Origin: Algoriphagus resistens
GTDB lineage: Bacteria; Bacteroidota; Bacteroidia; Cytophagales; Cyclobacteriaceae
Assembly: GCF_001442615.1 (NCBI RefSeq)
Contig: NZ_LMXN01000024.1
Coordinates: 1 to 37,367, forward strand
Direction of reading: 5' to 3'
Length of the DNA: 37,367 nt
Below the pieces are notes generated by a model. That model saw only the letters and a program-made list of their open reading frames with translations, made no database searches and was not told where the DNA came from. Below, one piece after another: positions 25,206 to 34,325 of this stretch. Position numbers and translations under genes: made by a program. Position 1 is the stretch's first letter. Every line of letters begins with the position of its first letter.

Positions 25206-26316
25206 TTAATAATTTAATTTTTAATCGATCAAATTCATACTTAAAATCAAACCTAGCTATCGCTTTATTAAAGTCTGAAAAATTATTAGAACTAAAATTA
25301 TTTAAAGCTCGAAGTATTGAATCAGAACTATTGGTTTCAATAGTAATACCTATTGAAAAATTTCTGCAAAGATCTGAAGTAAGCCAGGACTTTGAACAAA
25401 TTAAGGGAGTATTCGCATGAATAGCATCAAAAACTTTATTAGGGCTACAAAACCGGTTATTAAGTGAAGATTTATCATATAAAGCAAAAGTAATATCTGA
25501 ATTATACATATAATTCATTAACTCTGGGTTAGTAATAGCTCCAGTAAATTCATAACTACTATCAGCTATTGACAACTTATTTAGTAGTCCAATTAGTTTT
25601 TGCATATAATCAAATGAAATAGAACCTGCCAAAAGTAAAAAAGCATCATCACACTTTATTCTATAAAAAGAAAAGGCTTCAATAATTTCTTCAATATTTC
25701 TACCCGGCGCAATTCCTCCACAATAGCTAATAACAAACTTATCAGTAAATCTATTAACAGTTTTGAAGTTATTCTCTCCTATAAATGGTACATTCAAAAG
25801 ATAGTCAATAGAAGAATTATTATTAAGTTTATATAATCTTCTATAAAAGGTAAGTCTAAATAAATCAGTTGTTAAAAAAAGAAAACTATTCTTAATCAAA
25901 AGTTTATCAATAAATATCCAAAGGTTTCTATAAGATCCGGAAAAAAAAGGATAATTGACTCCAAAAATCATCTCATGAGACTCGTAGACATACTTAACTC
26001 CCTTTACATAATGAAGAACTAGTGCTAGAATTGATGAAACAGGATTAATTGTATATACATAATCATAATTACTAGAAAACAACAACTTGAAAAATATTTT
26101 AAATTGATAAAATAATACTATTAAAATTTTTACAATACCATTATAATTATTAATAGAATATAAATTATCATTATTTATACCATTAGAGTATTTAACAATA
26201 CCCATAATTTCTACAGAAACCCCATTAGCATTATAACAAGAAATTAATCTTTTAATCTTTGGAGTATTATTAATACTGTATCCAGAAAACAGAACAACAA
26301 TTCTATTATGCTTCAT
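25192..26316 (-). CDS. glycosyltransferase (GT-B fold, GT4-like)
   Basis: A 374-residue cytoplasmic glycosyltransferase. The N-terminal half has the GT-B opening IVVLFSGYSINNTPKIKRLI, DYVYTINPVSSILALV and YVYESHEMIFG. The C-terminal half has VISYCGGIAPGRNIEEIIEA, FLLLAGSI, YEFTGAITNPELMNYM and FCSPNKVFDAIHANTP, which correspond to the nucleotide-sugar-binding region of GT4-type enzymes. The usual E-x7-E motif is weak (SPNKVFD in its place). It would add one sugar to the repeat unit; the sugar is unknown. It is very AT-rich like its neighbours and overlaps genes on both sides. It is the only ordinary glycosyltransferase besides WecG in the cluster. Confidence 0.82.
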   Translation of the reverse strand: MKHNRIVVLFSGYSINNTPKIKRLISCYNANGVSVEIMGIVKYSNGINNDNLYSINNYNGIVKILIVLFYQFKIFFKLLFSSNYDYVYTINPVSSILALVLHYVKGVKYVYESHEMIFGVNYPFFSGSYRNLWIFIDKLLIKNSFLFLTTDLFRLTFYRRLYKLNNNSSIDYLLNVPFIGENNFKTVNRFTDKFVISYCGGIAPGRNIEEIIEAFSFYRIKCDDAFLLLAGSISFDYMQKLIGLLNKLSIADSSYEFTGAITNPELMNYMYNSDITFALYDKSSLNNRFCSPNKVFDAIHANTPLICSKSWLTSDLCRNFSIGITIETNSSDSILRALNNFSSNNFSDFNKAIARFDFKYEFDRLKIKLLNGKD

Positions 26317-27472
26317 TACCTAGTATATTTTTAATCCAATTTTTCAGCTTTGAAAAAGATTCTTCTGATTTTTGTAAGTTCATAGATAAATCTCGAATAA
26401 AAATGTCGTTGAGTTCAACTTTTGGAATACTCAAGATAAATTCAATCTTATTTTTCAAATCAGAAAAATTATTTTCAGATATTAACCAGGTTGCATTTGG
26501 TAGTAAATCATGAACCGCTTTCAACTTTGGTTCAATCTCTAAAGATATGCAAGGAATATGGCAAATAGTAGGCACCAAAACGCCATGAGCCCTCGAACTG
26601 ATAATTAAGTCAATGTTCTCTTTTAACAAAACACAAAAATCAGAAATTGAATACTTATTAATATCCCAAACAAGACAATCTTTAAGTTTATACTTTTCTA
26701 TCAGGCTTTCGTCTTTTCTCTTATCAAGGAGAATATATACGTAATCATATTCATTATGGTCTTTAGTGAATTTTAAAAGCTTATCCACAAGATTCAAGCC
26801 ACTACTACTAAATCCCCATTCCCTGATAACAACCCCTATACGTTTTCTGCTATCTTTAGAAGGAAGTTTTTTAATCTTATAAATAGAATCTGAAAGCCAA
26901 TATTGACTAGAAAAGCTAATATCAGAAAAAACATCAGGAATCACTCCAACCTGCTCCTCCATCACAATACTGCTTTTCTCATCACGAACACTAATAAGAT
27001 TTGCCTTGTTACTTGCAATCATTTTAAGTCGTTCACTAGTAAAGTCAGAATAAAAAGGACCAAATCCGACGCAAAACCAACTGTAATTACGAGCCTTATA
27101 CCCTAGTCCATAGGTTTTCCTAAGAATAAAGCCCAAAAAAAGATCCATTATAGAGTAGCCTACCTTTAACAGAGAAAGAAGTCTTCTAAGAAAAGGCGTA
27201 TTAAGTTGCTTATACTTATTACCTTTAAAGGAAAAAAATTGTCCACCACCTCCAAGTATTGCAATTTTTGAAAAAACAGGAGCATTTATAGGTGAAGATT
27301 TAATCTTCTTATAGTTGTTAGAAATAAACTCTGGATTTTCAATTGATACAGTTATTTTTTCGTCCTCTACCAATGTTCTAAGAAAATTAAGCATTGATAT
27401 CATAAGGAGATCATCTCCAAAGTTACCCGGGCCATATGCACCTCTTAAATATATTAAGTTTCGTCTAATCAC
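26306..27472 (-). CDS. polysaccharide pyruvyl transferase family protein
   Basis: A 388-residue enzyme that would attach pyruvate ketals from phosphoenolpyruvate to a sugar, giving the polymer negative charge. Family features: YLRGAYGPGNFGDDLLMISM at the N-terminus, KIAILGGGGQFF, ISVRDEKSSIVME, the PDVFSDIS segment and, near the end, DLIISSRAHGVLVPTICHIP with the conserved SRAHG. Start is GTG (27472), 1 bp after the wzx stop; no better start was found. It overlaps the glycosyltransferase by 11 bp. Some members of this family act differently (for example CsaB on cell-wall polymers), so the exact acceptor is open. Confidence 0.88.
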   Translation of the reverse strand: MIRRNLIYLRGAYGPGNFGDDLLMISMLNFLRTLVEDEKITVSIENPEFISNNYKKIKSSPINAPVFSKIAILGGGGQFFSFKGNKYKQLNTPFLRRLLSLLKVGYSIMDLFLGFILRKTYGLGYKARNYSWFCVGFGPFYSDFTSERLKMIASNKANLISVRDEKSSIVMEEQVGVIPDVFSDISFSSQYWLSDSIYKIKKLPSKDSRKRIGVVIREWGFSSSGLNLVDKLLKFTKDHNEYDYVYILLDKRKDESLIEKYKLKDCLVWDINKYSISDFCVLLKENIDLIISSRAHGVLVPTICHIPCISLEIEPKLKAVHDLLPNATWLISENNFSDLKNKIEFILSIPKVELNDIFIRDLSMNLQKSEESFSKLKNWIKNILGNEA

Positions 27473-27473
27473 A

Positions 27474-28838
27474 CTATAAAGTTTTAAATTTTTGAATTTC
27501 AGTATATGTAAAGTAAAAACAAACTAATGACAATATAAAGTTTAAGTAGTAAAATCCGCTAAAAAAAACAAAAACAGAAATAATTATTAAAAGCAAACTA
27601 ATATAAAACTTAAAATCAAAAAATGAAATATTAAGAATCCCCTTTGAGTAATAATAGTGAGCCCAAATAATAAGTTGGAACAAATTTGCTAAAAGAAAAG
27701 CAGCTGATGCTCCTACAGACGCCCATTCTTTAATTAAAAAATAGTTAAAAACAATAAACAATATAAACCATGTTAAATTACTAAATATACTAATCTTACC
27801 TTCTTCTGAACTCACAAGTTTTCTAGCTATTGAACTTTTAAAAGCAGTAATTACAGAAGCTAATAATAGTATATATAAATTTCTATACAATAAATAAGAG
27901 TCCGTAAGATTAAAAAATATATTTGAAAGCTTCAATAATGATAATATTAAAAAAACTAATCCTAAATAAGGATAATAACTAAATGTATAGTTAAATCTTT
28001 CGATTCTTAAATCGCTAATAGCTAAATTATCTACTAATAATTTCATAAGAACAGAACCACTAACGACAATATAAAACCCTCCAATCATTCGAAATTGATT
28101 AGCTAACGAATAGGCTATTAGGCCGTCTCCATCTGCAGCATTATTCAGATAATGTGCAGATATTAATATAGCAGGTTGAAAAAGAAAACCCGATATTATG
28201 TTAGGTACAAGAACATTCTTTATTGATCTTTTAACAAGTAAGGATGTCGAGCTATCCTGTATGTCACTATTATTAATAAGAGATGGTTTTAAATAAAAAA
28301 AAGAAAATATACAGAAAAATAGACCTGCAATATTTAATCCAATAAATAACCCTATAAGCTCATAAAAATATGCACCAATATACCCCAATGAAAAATACAA
28401 TATACCATATATTATATTTAAATAAGCATATCCTTTAAAATTATTATTCGCATAATATAATCCGTTTATTGAAGTTAAGAAAGTTGTAAAAAAAATAATC
28501 AATATTTCATAAATCAGAAAATCTAAGTCTATACTATTTTTTAACAACACACTATACAAGAAAAAAACTACGCTTGATATTAATGATATCGCAAAACACA
28601 TCTTACGAATTAAACTAAATCCAGGGGTTCCAATTCCATATCTATTTGCTGTAATACTCATACTTGCACCAAATACTCCTGAAAATACATTTGATGAAAT
28701 AATAAATAAGTTAAAATCAGAATAATCGTCTTTATTTAAAACAAAAGAAAGAACAGAAAGAAGTCCAATTAAACCAACCTTGTTAAATACAAAACCAATA
28801 CCTGACCAAAGAAAGGAGCTGCTTACACTTTTAAGCAT
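27474..28838 (-). CDS. wzx: Wzx-like oligosaccharide flippase
   Basis: A 454-residue inner membrane protein with 12-14 hydrophobic segments, of the polysaccharide transport (MOP/PST) group. The N-terminus SSFLWSGIGFVFNKVGLIGL and the segment VLSFVLNKDDYSDFNLFIIS are typical of Wzx. It would flip lipid-linked repeat units to the periplasmic face for polymerisation. It overlaps wzy by 8 bp. The sequence is strongly AT-rich and poorly conserved, as expected for a serotype-specific flippase. Confidence 0.85.
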   Translation of the reverse strand: MLKSVSSSFLWSGIGFVFNKVGLIGLLSVLSFVLNKDDYSDFNLFIISSNVFSGVFGASMSITANRYGIGTPGFSLIRKMCFAISLISSVVFFLYSVLLKNSIDLDFLIYEILIIFFTTFLTSINGLYYANNNFKGYAYLNIIYGILYFSLGYIGAYFYELIGLFIGLNIAGLFFCIFSFFYLKPSLINNSDIQDSSTSLLVKRSIKNVLVPNIISGFLFQPAILISAHYLNNAADGDGLIAYSLANQFRMIGGFYIVVSGSVLMKLLVDNLAISDLRIERFNYTFSYYPYLGLVFLILSLLKLSNIFFNLTDSYLLYRNLYILLLASVITAFKSSIARKLVSSEEGKISIFSNLTWFILFIVFNYFLIKEWASVGASAAFLLANLFQLIIWAHYYYSKGILNISFFDFKFYISLLLIIISVFVFFSGFYYLNFILSLVCFYFTYTEIQKFKTL

Positions 28839-30021
28839 TTTTTAATCGGAATAAGGACAAGTAAAAAATCGATCCAAATACATAATTTTGATATAAGGAT
28901 GCAGAAACAAAAAATAAAATAATCCAAAAAACAACATATGCCCTTGATAAAGTAGGAAATGGGGTATTGGACAACAAATAAATTACCAAAAACAAAAAAG
29001 CTATTCCAAAAACACCTTGCTTTACATAATGGGTTAAATATGCAGAGTCAATACTTACATTCAAATTATTAATTTCTCTATAGTCAAACCAAGGTATAAC
29101 AAAAAATTTACCTAGACCATATCCAGAAATATACTGAATACCATTCATATTTTGAATTTCAGTTAACCCTGGTGAAAATCTATTCAGTATTTGAACTATA
29201 GCTCCATCGTAATTTAAGCCTTCTAAAACTCTATCCTGACCTACATACGAACTAAATAAAACGAACAAAACAATAAAAATAGAACTATAAAATCCAACCT
29301 TAAGAAAAGATTTAAAATCAACTACTAGAATCGTTGCTGATGCAATCATAACGCTCAATAATAGAAATCTAGAATTACTAATAAGTACAGATATTATAGC
29401 TAAAATAAGCACAAAATAATTAGACCTATATCTAATATTCCTATAAAGGAAAGTATAATAAACAATAAAAAATGCCGAGAAATATGTAGACAGGTCTAAA
29501 TATCTAATATTTACATCATAAAACACATCATTAAATTTAAAATAGCCTACATATAAAAGGGAAAAATATATTACATTTGTTAAAGAAGCAAAAAAAGCAA
29601 ATCTAAACATCCAAGGATTCTCTATCTTTACAAAATCACTTGAATATATATAAAACAATAGAAATACTTGACATAAGTATAGAAATGGCCTAATATCCTT
29701 CAGCACATATTCCATATTGTATTGAGAATAAAAAGATATGATTAAGTAAGCAATAAATATTAATGCTACAATGTTAAAAATTATATATAACTTCTTATTT
29801 ACAAGTGTTTTTCGGGTAAATAAATTGATTAAGAAATTCAAAAATAAGCCAAGAAAAAATGCATCAAAAACCATTAATCCATTTCTGTATACAAAACTTC
29901 CAAAGGCTGCTGAGGTAGGAATAACTAATGATAATCCCACAAACAATATTAAAGATAAATCTCTATTAAAAATTGAGAATATCCCAAGAAATAGAAACGT
30001 TAAAATCAGTATTTCAAACAT
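28831..30021 (-). CDS. wzy: Wzy-like polysaccharide polymerase
   Basis: A 396-residue inner membrane protein with about ten to twelve hydrophobic segments and a large periplasmic loop in the second half (about residues 255-310, from SSYVGQDRVLEGL to YGLGKFFVIPWFDYREINN). An Arg and a Gly-x-Gly in this loop are as in O-antigen polymerases, and SRFLLLSVMIA precedes it. Sequence conservation is low, so the call rests on topology, size and its place next to wzx. It would join repeat units in the periplasm. An O-antigen ligase (WaaL) role is the alternative. It starts at ATG 30021, 6 bp after the wecB stop. Confidence 0.8.
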   Translation of the reverse strand: MFEILILTFLFLGIFSIFNRDLSLILFVGLSLVIPTSAAFGSFVYRNGLMVFDAFFLGLFLNFLINLFTRKTLVNKKLYIIFNIVALIFIAYLIISFYSQYNMEYVLKDIRPFLYLCQVFLLFYIYSSDFVKIENPWMFRFAFFASLTNVIYFSLLYVGYFKFNDVFYDVNIRYLDLSTYFSAFFIVYYTFLYRNIRYRSNYFVLILAIISVLISNSRFLLLSVMIASATILVVDFKSFLKVGFYSSIFIVLFVLFSSYVGQDRVLEGLNYDGAIVQILNRFSPGLTEIQNMNGIQYISGYGLGKFFVIPWFDYREINNLNVSIDSAYLTHYVKQGVFGIAFLFLVIYLLSNTPFPTLSRAYVVFWIILFFVSASLYQNYVFGSIFYLSLFRLKNA

Positions 30022-30027
30022 TATCTT

Positions 30028-31137
30028 TCAAGAAAACACTTCAAGAATAATACGACAAGCATCTCCGTCTCCATAAGGATTATGAAGTTCACTCATTCTT
30101 TCAAAGCGGGCATGATTGTCCAATAAATCAATAGTTTCATTTATAATTAAATCCTTGTTAGTGCCTACTAGAATCACTGTCCCTGCATCTACAGCCTCGG
30201 GTCTTTCAGTAGTATCCCTCATTACCAACACGGGTTTTCCAAGACTAGGAGCCTCTTCTTGTACACCTCCGCTATCTGTTATTATTAGCTTAGCCCTGTT
30301 CATCAACCAAATAAAATCTTGATATGCCAAAGGCTCAATTAAAAGAACATTGGATACATCCTTCAAAATTCGCTTAACAGGCTCTTGAACCTTTGGATTT
30401 AAATGAACCGGATAGACAATTTTAATATCCGGTTTTTGAATTGCTATTTCTTTTAAAGCTTCACAAATGCGGATAAAACCCTCTCCATGATTTTCACGGC
30501 GATGACCAGTAACCAATATAATTTCTTTGTCTCCTAAACCCTCTGCCAATTTTAAAACAAGATCACTAGGGGTAGCATCAACTTTTGCTACACTTTGTAA
30601 TAAGGCATCTATAACAGTGTTCCCAGTAACTATAATATTTTCGGCAGGAATATTTTCCTTTAATAGATTCAACTTCGAGGTTTCGGTAGGAGCAAAGTGG
30701 TAATCCGCTATTCGGCTTGTAATTTGTCTATTTATTTCTTCTGGAAAAGGTGACAATTTATTTTGAGTCCTCAATCCAGCTTCAACATGACAAACTTTTG
30801 CTCCCGCATAAAAGGAAGCAATACTTCCCGCCATAGTTGTTGTAGTATCCCCATGCACAAAAACGAAATCGGGAATAAACTCTTCTAATACAGGTTGCAA
30901 GGAAGTAATTATATTACTGGTAAGACTAAACAGATTTTGGCCGGGCTTCATAAGATCCAAATCAAAATCAGGAACAATTTCGAAAAAGTCTAATACTTGA
31001 TCCAGCATTTCACGATGTTGGGCAGTTACACAAACTTTGGTTTCAAATTTTTCCGTATATTTTTTAAACTCTTTAACCAAAGGAGCCATTTTTATTGCCT
31101 CCGGTCGAGTACCAAAAATAATTAATACTTTCTTCAT
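30028..31137 (-). CDS. wecB: UDP-N-acetylglucosamine 2-epimerase (non-hydrolysing)
   Basis: A 369-residue enzyme converting UDP-GlcNAc to UDP-ManNAc in the cytoplasm. The canonical WecB motifs are all there: FGTRPEAIKMAPL, TAQHREMLDQVL, VHGDTTTTMAG, HVEAGLRTQNKLSPFPEE, VTGNTVIDAL, VTGHRRENHGEG and ITDSGGVQEEAPSLGKPVLVM. Length is normal. It follows the dehydrogenase by 5 bp, the arrangement expected if UDP-ManNAc is passed on to be oxidised to UDP-ManNAcA. It is less AT-rich than the wzy-wzx block it precedes. A second, divergent epimerase lies at 22955. Confidence 0.95.
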   Translation of the reverse strand: MKKVLIIFGTRPEAIKMAPLVKEFKKYTEKFETKVCVTAQHREMLDQVLDFFEIVPDFDLDLMKPGQNLFSLTSNIITSLQPVLEEFIPDFVFVHGDTTTTMAGSIASFYAGAKVCHVEAGLRTQNKLSPFPEEINRQITSRIADYHFAPTETSKLNLLKENIPAENIIVTGNTVIDALLQSVAKVDATPSDLVLKLAEGLGDKEIILVTGHRRENHGEGFIRICEALKEIAIQKPDIKIVYPVHLNPKVQEPVKRILKDVSNVLLIEPLAYQDFIWLMNRAKLIITDSGGVQEEAPSLGKPVLVMRDTTERPEAVDAGTVILVGTNKDLIINETIDLLDNHARFERMSELHNPYGDGDACRIILEVFS

Positions 31138-31142
31138 TACAA

Positions 31143-32453
31143 TTACAATCTACTATCCACTTGTTCCTTACTCAACACTCCCTTCACATCAAACACAACA
31201 CATTCACTTGACGACTTTATCGGCCATGACTTAAATTCTTGATGCCCTACGGCCAATACCACGGCAGAATAATCTTCTAGATTAGGCTTAACTCCACCAT
31301 TTATCACATCAATACCATATTCGTGCTTTACTTCTGCCGGATCAGCCCACGGGTCATACACACAGACATCAATATCAAATGATCTCAACTCATTATAGAT
31401 ATCAATTACTCGTGTATTTCTTACATCCGGACAGTCTTCTTTGAATGTAAAACCTAGAATAAGGACTTTGGAATCAATTACCTTCAGATCCTTTCGCATC
31501 ATATGCTTGATAACCTCAGTGGCCACATGCTTGCCCATAGAATCATTCAGGCGCCGTCCTGCCAAGATAATCTCTGGGTGATATCCCATTTCCTGTGCTT
31601 TTTGCGCCAGATAAAAAGGATCTACACCAATACAGTGACCTCCTACTAATCCTGGCTTAAATGGCAGGAAATTCCACTTGGTTCCGGCTGCCTCAAGTAC
31701 TTCCTGGGTATCCACATCCATAAGATTGAATATCTTAGAAAGCTCATTGACAAAGGCAATATTGATATCGCGCTGGGAATTTTCTATCACCTTAGCAGCC
31801 TCTGCTACCTTGATACAAGAAGCCATATGAGTCCCTGCAGTAATCACAGATTTATACAATTGATCCACATAATCGGCTACTTCAGGAGTACTTCCTGATG
31901 TTACTTTCAGGATCTTGGTTACTGTGTGCTCTTTGTCTCCCGGATTGATTCGCTCAGGAGAATACCCTGCAAAAAAGTCCTCATTATATTTCAGTCCAGA
32001 AATCTTCTCCAACACAGGGACACATTCATCTTCTGTCACACCAGGATATACAGTAGATTCATAGATCACCACATCGCCTTTTTTAAGATTTCTGGCAATC
32101 ATCTCTGATGCTTTGATCATCGGTGTAAGAACTGGTCGATTATGTTTATCTGTAGGAGTTGGTACCGTTACGATATAGATGTTCGCTGAGGTGACGGGAA
32201 GCACCGCATCAGTAATAAGCAAGCCATGCCCTCTCTCATCCAGCTCTAGGCCTGTTTTAACCAGTATTTTCTGTAAATCGACATCTGCCACTTCTAGGGT
32301 GCGATCATGTCCTTTTTGCAATTCATCAACTCTAATAGGGTTGATATCATAACCTACAGTCTTATATTTCTCAGCGAAAGCAACTGCCAGAGGAAGCCCT
32401 ACATAACCAAGTCCTATTATGGCAATTTTAGAATCGTTTAGTGGTTTTAGCAT
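31143..32453 (-). CDS. tviB: nucleotide sugar 6-dehydrogenase, TviB/WbpO type
   Basis: A 436-residue NAD-dependent dehydrogenase of the UDP-glucose/GDP-mannose dehydrogenase family that oxidises C6 of a UDP-amino sugar to the uronic acid. The N-terminal Rossmann motif is GLGYVGLP (residues 14-21). The catalytic cysteine is Cys274 in LVGGHCIGVDPFYL. The C-terminal domain has ILGFTFKEDCPDVRNTRVID. The latter two, with AGRRLNDSMGKHVA, are characteristic of Vi-antigen TviB and WbpO, which act on UDP-GlcNAc or UDP-GalNAc. Its position before wecB also allows a WecC-like role giving UDP-ManNAcA. It starts 8 bp after manC. Confidence 0.9.
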   Translation of the reverse strand: MLKPLNDSKIAIIGLGYVGLPLAVAFAEKYKTVGYDINPIRVDELQKGHDRTLEVADVDLQKILVKTGLELDERGHGLLITDAVLPVTSANIYIVTVPTPTDKHNRPVLTPMIKASEMIARNLKKGDVVIYESTVYPGVTEDECVPVLEKISGLKYNEDFFAGYSPERINPGDKEHTVTKILKVTSGSTPEVADYVDQLYKSVITAGTHMASCIKVAEAAKVIENSQRDINIAFVNELSKIFNLMDVDTQEVLEAAGTKWNFLPFKPGLVGGHCIGVDPFYLAQKAQEMGYHPEIILAGRRLNDSMGKHVATEVIKHMMRKDLKVIDSKVLILGFTFKEDCPDVRNTRVIDIYNELRSFDIDVCVYDPWADPAEVKHEYGIDVINGGVKPNLEDYSAVVLAVGHQEFKSWPIKSSSECVVFDVKGVLSKEQVDSRL

Positions 32454-32461
32454 TAGATATT

Positions 32462-33460
32462 CTATTCTATTAATCTTGATTTAACTTGTTCTAATTTTTC
32501 AAAAACTTTCTTTACATCCTGGGCTTTATTCTTTTTCAGAATCAAGACAGCATCTTCGGTATAGATAAAAATTGTGTTCCTCAGGCCCACAAACTCTGTA
32601 TGGACGTTTAAGCCAAAAGCCATATTTCCATTTCGATCCACAGGATGGCCTTTCTTTTTTAAATAAGTGTAGATTGATTCAAAAGATCCCATATCTGACC
32701 AGGAGAACAGTGACTGTACTACCTTTATCTTTTTGGTCTTTTCCATCACCGCATAATCCACAGAGATGGATGGGATCTTCATCGAAAGCCCATAGTCAAG
32801 TTTGCCGTCTTCAGCAGCAGTATAGGCTTCTTTAGAAGCCTTATATACCTCAGGTTCAAAAGATTTAAGTTCTTCCAGGTAAACCCCTGCCTGAAAGCAA
32901 AACATGCCTGAGTTCCAGAAGAAATTCCCATTCTTCAGAAATGCTTCAGCAGTCTCCACATTGGGCTTCTCCCTAAATCCTTTTACTTCTTCCCCACTGG
33001 CCTCTATATAACCAAAACCCGTTTCAGGCCTGCTTGGTTTAAGCCCAAAGGTGACTATATATCCATCCTTTGCAAGCTGAACACCTCTTTCTACTGCCAG
33101 TTGGTAATCCTGTCCAGATGAGATCAGATGGTCAGAGGGAGTGACAAAAAGAATATCCTCAGGTTTCGCTGCTAAAGCGGCAAACGCAATAGCAGCTGCT
33201 GTATTCCGAGGACAAGCTTCGATGATTTCCGCATAGTCTTCTATGCCCGCTGAGACAAGATCCTTTCTGGAAAGCTCAAAGTTCTCACAATTGCCCACGA
33301 CCATAACCTTATCACATATCCCAATGTTTCTTAAGACAGTCTTCTGGAATAAAGTCTCTCCGTCAAAAATAGGAAGGTATTGCTTAGGCTTTGATTTCCG
33401 GGAAAGTGGCCAGAGTCTGGAACCAACTCCGCCTGACAGGATTACGTTTATTGTCTTCAC
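32462..33460 (-). CDS. manC: mannose-1-phosphate guanylyltransferase
   Basis: A 332-residue enzyme making GDP-mannose from mannose-1-phosphate and GTP. It has the nucleotidyltransferase signature SGGVGSRLWPLSR (residues 9-21) followed by KPKQ, then EACPRNTAAAIAFAAL, FVTPSDHLI, PETGFGYIEA, FREKPNVETA and NFFWNSGMF. It ends after about 330 residues, so it lacks the C-terminal phosphomannose isomerase domain of fused enzymes; that is usual in Bacteroidota. The start is GTG at 33460; no ATG fits the conserved N-terminus. It is the first gene of the polysaccharide operon, behind a long leader. No GDP-mannose-modifying enzyme is in the window, so mannose itself or a distant gene uses the product. 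Confidence 0.93.
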   Translation of the reverse strand: MKTINVILSGGVGSRLWPLSRKSKPKQYLPIFDGETLFQKTVLRNIGICDKVMVVGNCENFELSRKDLVSAGIEDYAEIIEACPRNTAAAIAFAALAAKPEDILFVTPSDHLISSGQDYQLAVERGVQLAKDGYIVTFGLKPSRPETGFGYIEASGEEVKGFREKPNVETAEAFLKNGNFFWNSGMFCFQAGVYLEELKSFEPEVYKASKEAYTAAEDGKLDYGLSMKIPSISVDYAVMEKTKKIKVVQSLFSWSDMGSFESIYTYLKKKGHPVDRNGNMAFGLNVHTEFVGLRNTIFIYTEDAVLILKKNKAQDVKKVFEKLEQVKSRLIE

Positions 33461-33746
33461 AATATAGATTTAATAGTAGTTGAAAGAATTTTAAATTTCA
33501 TCCGGAATTGGACCATTAACTTCTTGAAACTTTCAGGTTTCAAATTTCTCCACAGCTTCGCCCCTTCAGTCCCATTTTTGTAACTATCAGAGTTTTAAAA
33601 ATCTCCAATTCGTAGGCTAAAATGAACTTAGCTCAGAAATAATCTGCAATGACTGATTTTCAGTGACTTTTACAGAATTTTAAATTTTGGGGCTCAAATA
33701 ATGCCAAAATTAAAATTTTGACCGCCTTTTTGAGCCTTTCAGTTGG

Positions 33747-33754
33747 CAAAGATA
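33747..33754 (-). promoter_or_regulatory. candidate -7 box of the polysaccharide operon
   Basis: The minus strand reads TATCTTTG, an exact match to the Bacteroidetes -7 consensus TAnnTTTG. Transcription from here would give a leader of about 280 nt before the manC GTG. No exact TTTG -33 box lies 19-21 bp upstream, so confidence is limited. Confidence 0.4.
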
Positions 33755-33916
33755 GGGAAGTGAGTAGTTTTTGTACTCATTTTAAATACTATTTTTAAAC
33801 GGGATTTTTATATACTAGAATCTGTATTTAAAAATTTTCCCTGTCGTTTCAGGCCATCATGGGTTAACAAAGAGGCAACCAAACTCTAAACTTTTGATTT
33901 ACTGTGTTTTTTCTGT

Positions 33917-33946
33917 TTCCCCACTGCGGGGAAATTCCCCACAGTG
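33917..33946. repeat. GC-rich hairpin with paired direct repeats
   Basis: CACTGCGGGG at 33922-33931 and CCCCACAGTG at 33937-33946 form a stem with one G-T pair around AAATT. The near-identical direct repeats TTCCCCACTG (33917-33926) and TTCCCCACAG (33935-33944) allow two exclusive foldings, TTCCCC with GGGGAA or the larger stem. It stands out in an AT-rich region, about 460 bp before manC. Confidence 0.5.
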
Positions 33947-34148
33947 TAGCGCGTAAGTACTTTATTATGTTTAAAATTTAGCCTCTTTCATTGTAGATTA
34001 TCCAATAAAAGGGAGTATCAGATTATAATTTCACAAAAAAACTTCCTGCTCAATGAAAATTGAGAGAGGCAATATTTATTCAGTTTCTGTTTATTCGCCT
34101 CCTTAAGTACCCCTTAAAACAATATTAAGCCTTAAAACATAGCTTTCA

Positions 34149-34203
34149 TTCCGAAGGAACTTCTCGTGAAGCGATCATATCAGTACCAGGCATTCCGATG
34201 GAA
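34149..34203. repeat. two TTCCGAWGGAA palindromes
   Basis: TTCCGAAGGAA at 34149-34159 and TTCCGATGGAA at 34193-34203 are 44 bp apart and each forms an inverted repeat TTCC/GGAA. Between them CGTGAAGCG (about 34165-34173) resembles the core of the 27-nt repeats further on. Confidence 0.45.
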
Positions 34204-34325
34204 CGCGCCCATCACCAAATAACATCATCTTTTCTACCTACCACATGTCGCCTATGGGACAGGAGTATTAGAAAAGATGGGGCAACACCTCCTTCCAGCA
34301 GGGATGTCCCAAAATAGCACAGCCA

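Noticed and set aside
33917..33946. Riboswitch in the manC leader
   Set aside because: Only a simple hairpin with alternative pairing is visible; no conserved ligand-binding core is recognised.
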